Positions 42,632 through 53,519 of a stretch of DNA of 64,000 nt are shown piece after piece. Each line of letters opens with the position of its first letter. Position 1 is the first letter of the stretch. The notes beneath the pieces were generated by a model, which did not search any database, had not been told where the DNA came from, and saw only the letters and a list, made by a program, of their open reading frames with translations. The stretch comes from Dipteris shenzhenensis (lineage: Eukaryota; Polypodiophyta; Polypodiopsida; Gleicheniales). A program made the position numbers and the translations under genes. The stretch is from NCBI GenBank assembly GCA_047967505.1, contig CM106539.1; one strand, written 5' to 3'.

Positions 42632-43299
42632 CTAATACATGTTGTCGATGGCATTCTCTTCTTTGCTTGATCTAGCTTGATGCATGATGCTTTTTTCTTC
42701 CATATGCCTTAATGCTTTATGTGTGGATGCCATGGTCATCTCATGCACTTGTGCTTCCGGCATGCTTTTTGCATTCATGGGTCGCTTTCCCATTTGTTGC
42801 AAAGGTCTTACCAATTGATTTCTTTCAATATTGGCAGTGTCTAATTGTGTACAATGATTCTGATCCCACAAGCATGTAGAGCTCGAAAAGACTATCACTT
42901 TTCCTTTTTGGAGCGTGTGCAAATTCCTCCTAGATTGCAAGTTACGCCTTGTCAAAGTTTTGATCGAGAAATGGCCCTTGATGATGTGGCATAGGGATTC
43001 ATATGCAGAATTCAAACTGTGCTTAATAGGGGCTTATGTGCTTGAGTTGTCAGTTTGACATGGATTGCCACGTGGCATAAACTAGAGCATTGACCAAACC
43101 AATCCAACCCAGGGTTACTTGAACTAACCCAGGTCAAAAGCCTTTCTTGCCATGTGTCAATTTTTAAACCAATCACCAAAGTTTGAAGGTCTTGTGAAGG
43201 TTTTTGCTGAAGGTTGGCGATGGCGACGGAGGAAGCGGTGGCATCGTGGGAGTGTAGATGGTGCGTTGTTTGTATTGGAGGAGGCTCACTGGAGCTCAT
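42632..43299 (-). CDS. Two overlapping unrecognised frames inside the LTR element
   Basis: A 95-codon frame (43,012-43,299: IANLQQKPSQDLQTLVIGLK, WQERLLTWVSSSNPGLDW) and, in another phase, a 127-codon frame (42,632-43,015: YESLCHIIKGHFSIKTLTRR, GKVIVFSSSTCLWDQNH, IERNQLVRPLQQMGKRP). Neither matches a retroelement domain I know. They could be relics of a gag-like or captured gene, or chance. No start or splice evidence decides. Confidence 0.25.
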
Positions 43300-44269
43300 T
43301 GAAGAGGCTGATTGGAGTAGAGAGTCGTGGGCAAGGCTTGGAGCGGAGGAGCTTTGGTATGGTTGGCTCGTTTGGAGGCGGCGGAGGTGCTCTACAGAGC
43401 TATCACACCCTTCATCGGTGGTTGTTAGCCTTGGATGGAGGCCGGGGAGCTGACTGGAGAGCCTTAAAGCTTGGAGGGAGGTGTCGATGCATGCAGGTCA
43501 CTCGTGGTGTTGATGTCTGTTGTAGAGCCACCGTTTGGCTATGGAGCATGGGCGCTCATTGATGCTACTGGAGAAGCTTTCGTTGATGGAGAAGCTAGTT
43601 GAGCCGCTCTTGCTGGAGACCGTTGGAGAAGGCTATGCTTTGCTGCTGGTGCACAGTCGTCTAGGTGCTAGCTAGGAGCTCACGGGAGCTCGCATGTAGC
43701 CGGTAGCTGTCTGAGAAGATCGTTGAGTCGAGGCAAGGGGCTGGCTTGCGTTTGCAGAGGTTGCCTATCCGTGAAGTTGTAGGAAGGAGGTGGTTAGTCA
43801 TAGGTGCTTGAAGGAGGCCGGCTGTGAGGCGGGATCTACAGCCCGTGAGCCATAGATGGGTCGCAGTCGTCCGTTAGCTTATGCAAGGCTGGAGTTGGGA
43901 GCTGTAGAGTCGGCTGAGAGGCGGCTTGCATGGGCCGAAGATGGCACAGCTGCATCTTTATGAGTCAAAGCCTTAGTTACTGGAGGCATCGAAGCCCTTG
44001 GAGGTTTGCTTGGTGGTTGCCAGCCAAAGCTTTGTTTGGAACATTAGAGCTACATGCAGGTCGAAGAAGCTAGTAGGCACTTTGGTGGAGTCGTTGAAGA
44101 AGCACCTACATGTGGATCGCTAATCAGCTCTGTGTGGCTTTCAATCAAGAATGATGTTCTCTCTCTCTCAAGACTAGAAGCGAGAAACTCTCGTGACCTA
44201 AAACTAATCTAGGAAAGGGAGCAATCCTAGTGAACTACTAATGAGCTAAACTGGGAGAGCTAAACCTAT
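43300..44269 (-). other. Leader and interior of the LTR element
   Basis: GC-richer than surrounding DNA, with frames open on both strands but no recognised domain. The plus-strand frames (43,152-43,562) show only Gly/Arg/Trp-rich composition. Confidence 0.45.
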
Positions 44270-44281
44270 GCTTTGATACCA
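44270..44281 (-). promoter_or_regulatory. Primer-binding site, initiator tRNA-Met
   Basis: On the minus strand TGGTATCAAAGC, adjoining the LTR at 44,282. It is identical to the primer site of Copia copy 1, although the LTRs differ. Confidence 0.92.
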
Positions 44282-45607
44282 TGTGAAAGCATGTGTGCCT
44301 TAGGATCTATGGAGCACTCTAAGGTAGATGGAACCTATGCGGAGACATGATGAAAATGGGGGTCCAATGGGAGAGGGGGAGTAATCAGAGCCAATGGGAG
44401 AGGGGAGAAATGAAAAGCCATTAGGAGAGAGGGGAGGAATGGAAAGCCAATAGGAGAGGAGGAGGAAAACCTAATTTTTCTTATATATAGTCTTCCTTCC
44501 TCATTCATTCTCCCCTCATTTCATTCATTCAAGCAAGAAAGCAAGAAAGCAAGGACGAGCAAGAAAGCAAGGAAGGAAGAGCAAGAAAGCAAGAAAGAGC
44601 AAACTTACAAACTTTTTCCAGGTACTTGTAAATTTTTTTGATTAATTCTTTATCTAGATTTTTTTTTTAAATTTGAAGAGAGAGAAAGAAAGAAAGAGAG
44701 AGAGAAAAAGTTAGAGAGAAGGAGAGAACCCTTGGAGGCCACGGCCTCCTCCCTCCAAGAGGAAGAGGGAAGTGGAGGGGGATGACAGGGAGGAAAGGAG
44801 GGAGGGAGGAGCGACGAAAGAGGGGAGGGAGGGAGGGAGAGAGGGAGAGAGGGAGGGAGGAGCGGAGGTAGGGGGAGAGAGGGAGGGACGTAGGAGGAGG
44901 GAGGAAGAGGGAGGGAGGAGCGGGGGCATAGGGGAGGCGAGAGGCAAGAGGGAGGGGAGGGAGGGGAGGGAGGAGGGAGGGGAGGGAGGCAGGAGGGAGG
45001 GAGGGGAGGGAGGGGAGGGAGGCGGGAGGGGGGGATCTTGGCAGCCGCGGCGACCACCAGGGGGAGGGAGGGGAGGGAGTGGGGGGCGGCGGGGTAGGGG
45101 GGAGCGGGGGCGGCAGTGTAGGGGGAGGCAAGAGGTAGGAGGGGGGGTGGTCATGGCAGCCACAGCCGCCAGGGGGAGGCGAACGGGAGGGGGGGGAGGC
45201 GAGAGGCGGGACTCATAAACAGAATAGGTTCCAAGATAGATTAGCTTAGACTCATAAACAGAATCGTGAGTAAATGTACCTCAAGTCAATTAGGTTCCAA
45301 GATAGATTAGCTTAGACTCATAAACAGAATCTTGAGTAAATGTGCATTTCTTCTTCTCAACAATACATGATAGGCCTCTTATATAGAGAGTGCCCTTAGA
45401 ATAGTCAACACTTGTGGGATCCTCTGATCCACATCTCTCCTTGTGGATATCCTCGATCCACATCTCCACGTCATGTAGTCCACATCCTAGGGTGGCTACT
45501 TTAATTCTTTCCTATACCATACCTTAGCCTTTAATTGGCTACTTTAATTCTTTCCTATACCATACCTTAGCCTTTAATCTATGTGCTCATGGCACCATAT
45601 CTCAACA
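44282..45607 (-). repeat. 5' LTR of the minus-orientation element, expanded
   Basis: The outer parts match 42,075-42,478, but this LTR is 1,326 bp. It contains an ~860-bp G-rich insertion (about 44,352-45,208). Its AGATTAGCTTAGACTCATAA segment is tandemly repeated about three times, and near its end a TTTAATTGGCTACTTTAATT duplication repeats ~55 bp. Confidence 0.9.
44352..45208 (+). repeat. G-rich purine insertion in the LTR
   Basis: Absent from the partner LTR. It begins with GGGAGAGG-type repeats, has a TATATATAG, then AAGCAAGAAAGCAAGG repeats. From about 44,680 to 45,205 it is almost pure purine with GGGAGGGAGGGGAGGG runs, capable of forming many G-quadruplexes on the plus strand. The long Gly/Arg/Glu and Pro/Ser frames here are compositional. 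No clear target duplication. Confidence 0.85.
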
Positions 45608-45612
45608 TGATG

Positions 45613-46728
45613 CTCATGGAAAACCACTGCCCCAAAAAAATTTCAGAAAAGAACATTTCATGCCAAGTACCATGTGTAGGTAGAGAATTTGATCAATACT
45701 ACAGTAATCCAAATTTGGAAAATTTAGGACAATGACTAATTTCACAGTGAAATTGCATAGGACCATATGACCATTCTATAAAAAACTTTTGATTAGATGT
45801 TCCCAAGAAAGGTTGAAAAGAAAAAAATAATTATTTGATCAAGAATTAGGTTAGTGCTTTTTTTTTTTCTTTCTTTATCACCAATTCTCCCACTCATCCA
45901 CAAATCCTACCCATGTAGTGTACAGCGCGTGCGCACACACACACACACACACACAAACTTTGTTGTTGGTTTCTCAATCTTGTTTTAAGTGGTAGTAAAG
46001 ATACTACAGTACAATATTACAATAGTTTTCCAAATTAATTAACACAATTGAACCCATACCCATACCCATAAAATCCACCTATATAGACACCCATACACAT
46101 ACACATACACATACAATGCAAACTTCAATATGTAAGGTACTTATTTCACTTCTCATTGGCAAGATATTGGCAATATGGTGAGGAGAAGAACAAGGATTTA
46201 CATTGAAACGTAGTGTAATGCATTAAAAAAATGTCAATCTTATAGTATAGGGGGAGAGAAGGATCAATCCCAAACCTTTGCATGCAACCACAATACAACA
46301 TATGGAGGGGAAATACAACTTACTCCCAAATATTTCAAGAAAACACTCTTTGCTGACACTATAGATAAACACTAACGTGGGACAGGTACTCAATCCCTGC
46401 CCTCACAACAAAACATAAAGACTAGAAAAAATAGCATTTCTTAAAAGTTATATGTTGGGCTCTTGATAAGGTATATCTGCTTGACATCCTCCAAAAGCTC
46501 CAGCGATGATGACGCTTTCTCCAACAGGAGCTAGGAAACCCTGAAGGAGCCAGTCAATCCTATAACCTACATCAATCAAGGGAGCAAGCTAGAAGTTGCT
46601 AGTGACACAAACATGAAAAGTTTAATCCTCAAAGAAGCCTTCCCAACAAGCATAAGAAATGGCATCAACAATAGGAGAAAAACTAGGAGAAGAAGATGGC
46701 AACAAGCATCAACAAGGAGAAGAAGGAC
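45613..46728. other. Non-coding, microsatellites only
   Basis: A (CA)n run at about 45,933-45,956 and short ACCCAT and ACACAT repeats near 46,050-46,110. No gene or transposon terminus could be supported. Confidence 0.6.
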
Positions 46729-46985
46729 TTAGGGGTTGGGAAGTGATTTGGATACATAGGAATGGTTTGGGGGAAGTTTTGGAAGGCTTTCAGAGCGTTT
46801 TTGGCACTTTTGGAAAAATTCAAATTTTGTAGGGAAAGGGTGGCCACGTGAGATAGTCTTAGGGGTTGGAAAGTGATTTGGGTGCATAGGATTGGTTTGG
46901 GAAAAGGTTTGGAAGGGTTTTAGAGCATTTTGAACACTTTTCAAAGTTTTGAAATTCATAGGGGGGAAGGTGTGCACGAGACTTT
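46729..46985. repeat. ~130-bp diverged tandem duplication
   Basis: Units start TTAGGGGTTGG(G/A)AAGTGATT at 46,729 and 46,858 and run in parallel (GGTTTGG.., TTGGAAGG.TTT.AGAGC.TTTT). The phase-shared Pro/Phe/Ser minus-strand frames here are a product of the repeat. Confidence 0.85.
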
Positions 46986-49900
46986 TTTGGGAATATGGAC
47001 CACTTGGGTGAGTAAAGAGGGGTACGTGGGGGCCCCCCCCTCCAAGTGGGAGAGGGAGGTGGAATTTTTGAGGCACGGTTAGAGACCACCAAATCCTAGG
47101 AAGATGTACTTTTTGGACTCACATGGGGGTGATGGGACCGTTATTATGCCTTTTTAGTCCTTAATCCATTTTCGTAATCCACTCCTTATGAGGCCCTTTT
47201 TGAGTCCAAAATTCCCCGAAGAAAATGATTCGAAGTTTTGGGAACCTTGACCTTTTGTGCTGAATTAGGAGATAAAAATTGAGTGTTGAGTGGTTTTTAG
47301 TATCCTTCTCAGTTTTTGGAATCGTTCTTGGGATTGTTATAAAGGTCCTCCACTAGTGGATGACCTAGAAGAAAGTAAAAAATGTCCCTCCTGGAAGTGT
47401 GATCCAAATCAGTAGCCAAGGTGTTGAAATGTTTGACAACATCATTTGTTATCTCTCTTTTCTTCATGTCATTGCAACCAACATTGTTACGCTCCATCTC
47501 CCCCTTCCTACGTCGCTCTTTCCTCCTAGAAGACTCATAATGTCTTATGATGGCTATCACATTGAGAGAACCAACTCCATGTTATGTGGAGTTTGAGATA
47601 TCATGTACTACATTGCAAGACTCTAGTGTACTATGATGGCACATACATTCCATAGGAACGTACGATTGCATAGATGCATCTACTCTTTAAAAATCCTCAA
47701 AGCATGGCCTAGTCATTTGCAAAGCTTTCCATGTGTGTGCAGCTTCAATGGAGTAGCATCTAAGGAGAGGGGAGAGACAATGAGAGAGATCATGACAGGA
47801 GAGCTCATGAAAGAGGGAACACGATAGGAGGAGGGGGGAGAGAGAGAGAGAGAGAGAGAGAGACATACACACATGCGCGTGCGCACGCGTACACACACAG
47901 AATAGCGAGAGAGTTTGAGAGAGCATGACTAGGACTCAGTGAGGCAGAGAAAGAAGAGAATGGATGTGTGAGAGAAAGAACTAAGGAAGTGGGAGTAGAA
48001 TTCAAAGAAATTGGCAATTAGCTATAAGTTTAACTAACATTTAACTACCATTAACCAACTACCCAGTCCCCATGATTGCCTACTTGTTGCCAATAACCAA
48101 GTGCCCAATCAACATGATTGCTTGCTTCAACCAGGATCATTTGGGCTCCTTTTCTGGCATTAAGCACCTCATTCCTAGACACTGCTATTTGGTCCACCTA
48201 ACACTACATCTACCCTTTAGAGTTACATAAATATTAACCATTTTCAAATTTGCTAATAAAATAATCTTAAATTTTAGGCCTCTTTTTTGCATTCCTTTTT
48301 TCCATAATGATATTGTGCTATACTCTTTTAAATTTTGATGAAAGAGTTTTAATTTTTTGCCTAAAAAAGGAATACTCCATATAATTCTCATTTGTGCGAT
48401 GTTACCTACTTTATACACAATATTGTTGTCCTTAAATCATATCCCAAATCATACACCTATTTCAAATTTGAGCATGTATACTATCCTTCCATCCACCTAT
48501 TTATCATCAATGAGTCATTTTAAAATCATCTATTGTCTCAAGATCCCTTTGTTTAAGGTCTCGTGAGAACCTTCTAAAAACTTGATTAATATTCTCATGT
48601 GTATGTCCAATGTACAAGAATCCTATTTCAATCTCATTTTGACAAATTCATTTACTCCTCTATTAATATGCACAAGGGAAACATTGGATCTTTGCTTAGA
48701 CAAACTAATAACCTCATCAAGCACAACATCTTTAGACTAAAAGCTCATCAAACACCACTTCTTCCATTATAAAAGCTACATGGCACTTGAAAAGGGGCAT
48801 TGCTTTTTCTTGAGTACATGAATGTTTTTCCTTAGATAATTTTACAAAATGTTTATATTTTTGTTTCCATATAAGGTAAATTTCAACAATACTATGAAAT
48901 CTTGTGAAGGGTTTAAGTATTTAAATTAACCATTTGAATGCAAGTGCAAATCATGCAACTCATATTGGCAATTTGACTACCTATCAAAGAGGGGAGAGGA
49001 TCACCTAGGGAAGGAATGTTATTCCCCCTAATAACCTTGAATTATACAATCCAACTTTTATTCAATCCAACGTACCTTGTTTAGGCTAGGTTTAAAAAAG
49101 CCAATGTTGTCTATGCAATGATTGTAGAGAAGACATGTAGGTCTCTTGTACAACTGAAATGTCAGTGGATTATGCTGTTTATCTGGGGGACTAAAAGTGC
49201 ATTACCTAACCCTATGCTAATGCTATGGGCTAAATGTATTAATACCACAAAAATAATTATTTTATAGGTACACACTATGTTTAACATCCCTCCCATGCAT
49301 ACATATCAACTTGGATACAAAGCACTCAAACATCACACAAACATTTCACTAACCTTATCCAGTCCACATATTAAGTGAAGTATCAACCAAGCGTTAATAT
49401 TAGCACCATTCATACCACCATGCATAACAAATGAATGAATAAATTTATCATTCAAATAACTTCAATTATACATATTCTACATGTCAAAGATAGTTTTAAA
49501 TGGACTCATTAGAGGAGGCCTTACATGGGTTTGACACTTGTCATAAGCCCAATGAGATATATTCTAGATATATCCAACATAATCAATAAAATATAAGCCA
49601 CATGCCACTTGCACACCTTTTGATCAATACTAGCAATTTAATTTTTGACTGACATAAAGATCTAGTTTGGATGTAACTCTAACATTAAATAAAGTAAATT
49701 ATTTTCCAAGAGGACTCATAGCAAGTGGTGTGGGAGCATTTGAAAACATTGACCATAAATTTGGAATAAAAGTTACAACCCTTATTTTATATTTATCATG
49801 TAGGAGACCCATTTTTGTCACCTTCACCTCAAAGGTAGTACCCAAAATTTTCCTAAGATTCCCCTAGTTATCTTTGCACATAAATGAAAAGAAAGAAGAC

Positions 49901-50207
49901 GATCTAAATGCAACCAATAGGTTACATTACCTCAATCAAATGGCTGAGATATTAATGCACATACAGATTTGTAACAATTATTTACAAGTACAAATTTTTG
50001 ATAAGACACTAGTACTTCCATTCAAAGTGACAATATGAACAACTAAGTGAAGTAAACATGAGGCTTGTCCTTCAATGAGGGTGGTATGATCTATCACGTT
50101 GGTAGGGACCTCAAGGAATGAAAGAGAGGAAGATTGGAGAATGTACACAATATAGACATAGAAGCAAGTTTGACAAAGGGAAGCCATATACCAGATTAGG
50201 CTAGGAG
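46986..50207. other. Long non-coding stretch
   Basis: Contains a GA run (about 47,838-47,862) next to alternating purine/pyrimidine ACACATGCGCGTGCGCACGC (about 47,869-47,890), which favours Z-DNA. Otherwise AT-rich with only short chance frames. No transposon end, RNA gene or splice-supported exon was found. Confidence 0.55.
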
Positions 50208-50798
50208 GCTCTAGAAATCAAGGCAACTACAAAGTTGGAAACTTAATAACAAACATACACAGTAAGGCGACATGTTATTAGAGCATAAGTTGAGCTTTGG
50301 CTAGAGAAGATGCATGTCAAGCTAAAGCATGAAGGAGAAGCACATGATACAGAGAGCAACAAGAGGTGGGGAATACAGAGAGGGATGTGAGGATAGAGGC
50401 CAATGTGTGCATGGATGTGTGGAAACATGTGTGTGTGTGTGTGTGTGAGAGAGAGAAAGACAGAGAGAGAGAGTGTGCGGGTGAATGCATGCACGTGTGC
50501 AACGCGCTAAGTAGACACGTGTGTACATGCATGGTATCTGCCCTCACACGTGTGTGTCCATAGTGATCATGCTCTAGAAATCAAGGCAACTACAAAGTTG
50601 GAAACTTAATAAAGAGAGATCAAACATACACAGTAAGGCGACATGTTATTAGAGCATAAGTTGAGCTTTGGCTAGAGAAGATGCATGTCAAGCTAAAGCA
50701 TGAAGGAGAAGCACATGATACAGAGAGCAACAAGAGGTGGGGAATACAGAGGGGGATGTGAGGATAGAGGCCAATGTGTGCATGGATGTGTGGAAACA

Positions 50799-50829
<31 letters not shown>

Positions 50830-50945
50830 CAGAGAGAGAGAGAGAGTGTGTGCGGGTGAATGCATGCACGTGTGCAACGCGCTAAGTAGACACGTGTGTA
50901 CATGCATGGTATCTGCCCTCACACGTGTGTGTCCATAGTGATCAT
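50208..50945. repeat. 363-bp tandem duplication at the 3' end of the BPA1-like gene
   Basis: Two adjacent copies, 50,208-50,570 and 50,571-50,945, both running from GCTCTAGAAATCAAGGCAAC to GTCCATAGTGATCATG and nearly identical. Differences are a ~10-bp insertion (AAGAGAGATC) and altered GT/GA microsatellite lengths. The right end overlaps the stop codon of the BPA1-like gene, so the gene's 3' untranslated region is duplicated. Confidence 0.97.
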
Positions 50946-52083
50946 GCCTCAGATTTCAAAGTGGACATCTCTGTGAGTTGGACCTGCTCTGAAGATGAGG
51001 AAGCAGCAGCACCATCGCCATTGAGCTTGCTGACCTTGGCTATGGCGCCGCTCATCCATGTGCCCCCAGCTGCTACATACCTGTTCTTGGCTACCGCAGA
51101 GCCAGCATTCGTTACCCCCTGCTGTGCCGTCGCCAACGCAGACATGGCCATTTGCCCGATCTGCAATCTCTCATTCAGTGCCAGTACCTGCTTGTATCCC
51201 TCTGCCAGCCGTGCCCTTGATTTGCTGATCGTGGACGACACCCTTGACTGCATCGTCGTGTCATTGGTCGCTGTCGCCGTCGCTGCTGCTTGATCTGTTC
51301 CTGTTGTCGTTGATCGCATCCTGCGCTTCTCGTCGAAGGATTTGGCCTTGTTCAATGCGTCCTTCCCCAGCAAGTACCCTTTGCTTAGCATGTTTGTCAC
51401 CATGTCCTGTGCCTTGATGAATGGTCGTGGCCGCGAGCTTGAAGAGGTGATTTCCGTCTGCTGGCACCGGTGACCCGCGCATTGTTAGAACCCATCTTCT
51501 ATGCATTCACAAACCTTGACTAGCTTCCCCCAGATCTGTAGTTGTGGACAGCTACACAGACGTCAGAGGACAGAGAAAGAGAGCAGAAAATACAGTAGAG
51601 GAAGAATTCACCTCAGTAGACGCATCCTCCTGGTCTGTATTAAGCACTGTCGAGATATATACCTCCTGATCGATTATCGTAGAGCCCTGCCATCAAAGAT
51701 CCATACCGAATTTCAATTCAGCTTTACCAAATACTAATCCATAGCAATAAGCACAGATTACTGAAAATCTGTCATCAAGGAAAGGAAGCTCAAGATACTT
51801 ACCGAGAGCAGCATGGCCGTATCCAAAGAGTCCGAGTCTGCGAAGGTCACATACGCGACTTGGTGTTCTCCGTTACTGTACAGGCACGACAATTATTGGG
51901 GTTATCTACAGAACCAGATCAACTGATAAAAATCTGTAACAGCACTCGGAAATAAATGGATCGGAGAAATTACCTGTGCAAGTCAACGTTCTCGACCTGC
52001 CCAGAGAATGAAAAAAAATCCTCGACTTCGCGAATCGTTGCTTTGGAAGAAAGGTTGCTCACTTGCAGAGTGTTTTTGGTCAT
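50942..52083 (-). CDS. BPA1-like: BPA1-like RRM protein (binding partner of ACD11 family), complete gene
   Basis: Four exons on the minus strand: 52,083-51,974, 51,875-51,803, 51,686-51,612 and 51,460-50,942, all with GT-AG borders. Phases join cleanly to give about 258 residues, the usual size of this family. Residues 1-75 form a divergent RNA-recognition motif: TLQVSNLSSKATIREVEDFF, SFSGQVENVDL, HQVAYVTFADSDSLDTAMLL, GSTIIDQEVYISTV. The C-terminal half is alanine-rich and helical with the family signature MLSKGYLLGKDALNKAKSFD, then GVTNAGSAVAKNRYVAAGGT and WMSGAIAKVSKL. The last intron has a TTCTAAC branch-point match. In Arabidopsis, BPA1 binds the sphingolipid-transfer protein ACD11 and restrains cell death and immunity. 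No stop or frameshift is present. The acceptor of exon 4 could be three bases later. Confidence 0.93.
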
Positions 52084-52161
52084 TTTATCCTACACGAAGC
52101 TCTTTTCAACGGACAATGAAGCGAGGTGAAGCACCTGGAAGGGATCGACCTGAAATTCTAG

Positions 52162-52419
52162 TCACCTGTGAATTTGATCTATGTCAGAGGCAGAGGCAGT
52201 AGCTAGGTCCCTTTGATTCTGAGGACTCGCAGAGATAAACTCAAACCACTGCTTCTTGTCAAAGATATGGACTATTTCGTCGATCCTTGAGGCAGCTGCG
52301 GCATGCGTAGATCCTCTACCAACAAGTGCATCCGCGACGGTCAAGAAAGCATCGGCATATCCTGATGCCCAGGGTGCGCACCCCGTCAGAAAGCTCCTCG
52401 ATCTAATTGATAGCTTCAT
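52162..52419 (-). CDS. 85-codon ORF directly upstream of the BPA1-like gene
   Basis: Starts ATG at 52,419 in the context CAGCCCATGAAG and ends TGA 79 bp before the BPA1-like start codon, on the same strand. The sequence looks like a folded protein: TGCAPWASGYADAFLTVADA, LVGRGSTHAAAASRIDEIVH, IFDKKQWFEFISASPQNQRD. The ORF ends next to a donor-like CACAG/GTGACT, and a GTGTAG acceptor lies 5 bp before the BPA1 ATG, but splicing them would give a stop and not a fusion. It may be a long upstream ORF, an exon of a separate gene, or chance in GC-richer DNA. No family is recognised. The opposite strand is also open (52,256-52,504). Confidence 0.4.
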   Translation of the reverse strand: MKLSIRSRSFLTGCAPWASGYADAFLTVADALVGRGSTHAAAASRIDEIVHIFDKKQWFEFISASPQNQRDLATASASDIDQIHR

Positions 52420-52529
52420 GGGCTGGATATCGAGACGGGGTCTATTTGCTAAACCAAAGTTTCAACTATTACAGGACTCAGTACGAGGAGAGAAATGGGC
52501 TTGATGGTCGGAGATATACGGCCAGGCAA

Positions 52530-52580
52530 AGGCCAGAAAATTGGATAGGGCGAGCTGTGAATTAGAGAGATTCTATACAT
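52530..52580 (-). promoter_or_regulatory. Possible promoter of the BPA1-like transcription unit
   Basis: On the minus strand a TATA-like ATGTATAGAATC at about 52,564-52,575 is followed by pyrimidine-rich sequence and then the 85-codon ORF. This would place transcription start near 52,535 and include that ORF in the leader. Weak evidence. Confidence 0.3.
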
Positions 52581-53519
52581 GTGCAATAAAAGCCCCTCAA
52601 TGGATTGTCAGTCTATGGAAGAAATTATCCTTTGCAGAAGAAAACAGAGCACGACCGAAAAATAAGATACCGTGTGTAGGGATCATATCAAGAGTTGCTT
52701 GGATGAGATCGAGATGATCAAGATCAGTCCTATCTGAAACAACAAGATTAGCGTGTGAGGGTATGGCAATAAATGAATGAATGTTCTAAAAAACCACCTT
52801 ATAATTGGGCGATGATATAATTCTCGTCGCTGGGAGTTTTGTCCCATATCCAAAGGTAGCGTTTCAAATTGATCGTGCACAGCAAGATGCTCTGGAATGC
52901 TGATTTCTTCTGCAACATTTCAGGCGGCTAACCCAACAAGAGTTGACAAATTAACATAAACAGTTTTAACATATCACGAGAAAGTCGAGACCCAACTACC
53001 CATAAAATAACATTGTCATCGACAGAACAACGCAGCACGTAACGTCGTGTGCCACCCAGGCAAAAAATGAATTGAAGCGAGCATTATCAATTCACTGCGG
53101 TAATACAAAAACGGGTGTTCTAAGCTGTATTAGCTCATCGATTCCACGTGAAATTTCATGGATGCCAATCTGATATGATTTGAATGCACATAGAATTGCG
53201 ATATTCTGAGTCATAATCACCTGCTCCAAACTGTCAAATGCAAGTACTGAAATTTTGTCAATGTTTTACTAACATAAAATCATGTCCCGTAGCACCGCCC
53301 ATTTGCCCTTTTATCCGCTACCAGAAGGTCTTGTCAACAAACTTTTCTAGAAGTTGCCTACATGCTTTTAAACTACTCCCTTCCTACCTACCCTTATGTT
53401 AAGTTAATAAACTTAACATATCCAGTTCATTTACTTTATAGCTCGCCCTAACAACACATATCCATTATGCACAAAGCTCTCCTAAAAAACAAGAACAAAA
53501 CAAGGTGAATTAGAGTCCA
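52581..53519. other. Non-coding upstream flank
   Basis: Unique AT-rich sequence without recognised repeats or exons. Confidence 0.5.

Larger units (their letters stand above)
42075..45607 (-). mobile_element. Short-interior copia-type LTR retroelement, minus orientation
   Basis: LTRs at 42,075-42,478 and 44,282-45,607, target duplication TGATG (42,070-42,074 and 45,608-45,612). Read on the minus strand it runs LTR, primer site (44,270-44,281), 1.8-kb interior, polypurine tract (42,479-42,489), LTR. No gag, RT or integrase domain is recognisable in the interior, so it looks non-autonomous. One LTR has a ~860-bp insertion. Confidence 0.9.

Noticed and set aside
44650-45218. 150-residue Pro/Ser/Leu-rich and Gly/Arg/Glu-rich frames
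   Set aside because: Open in all frames because the DNA is almost pure purine repeat.
50243-50922. His/Thr/Ser-rich paired frames on the minus strand
   Set aside because: Produced by GT/GA microsatellites within the 363-bp tandem duplication; identical in both copies for that reason.
52256-52504. Plus-strand 82-codon frame opposite the BPA1 upstream ORF
   Set aside because: Antisense to the more protein-like minus-strand ORF; no support for transcription in that direction.
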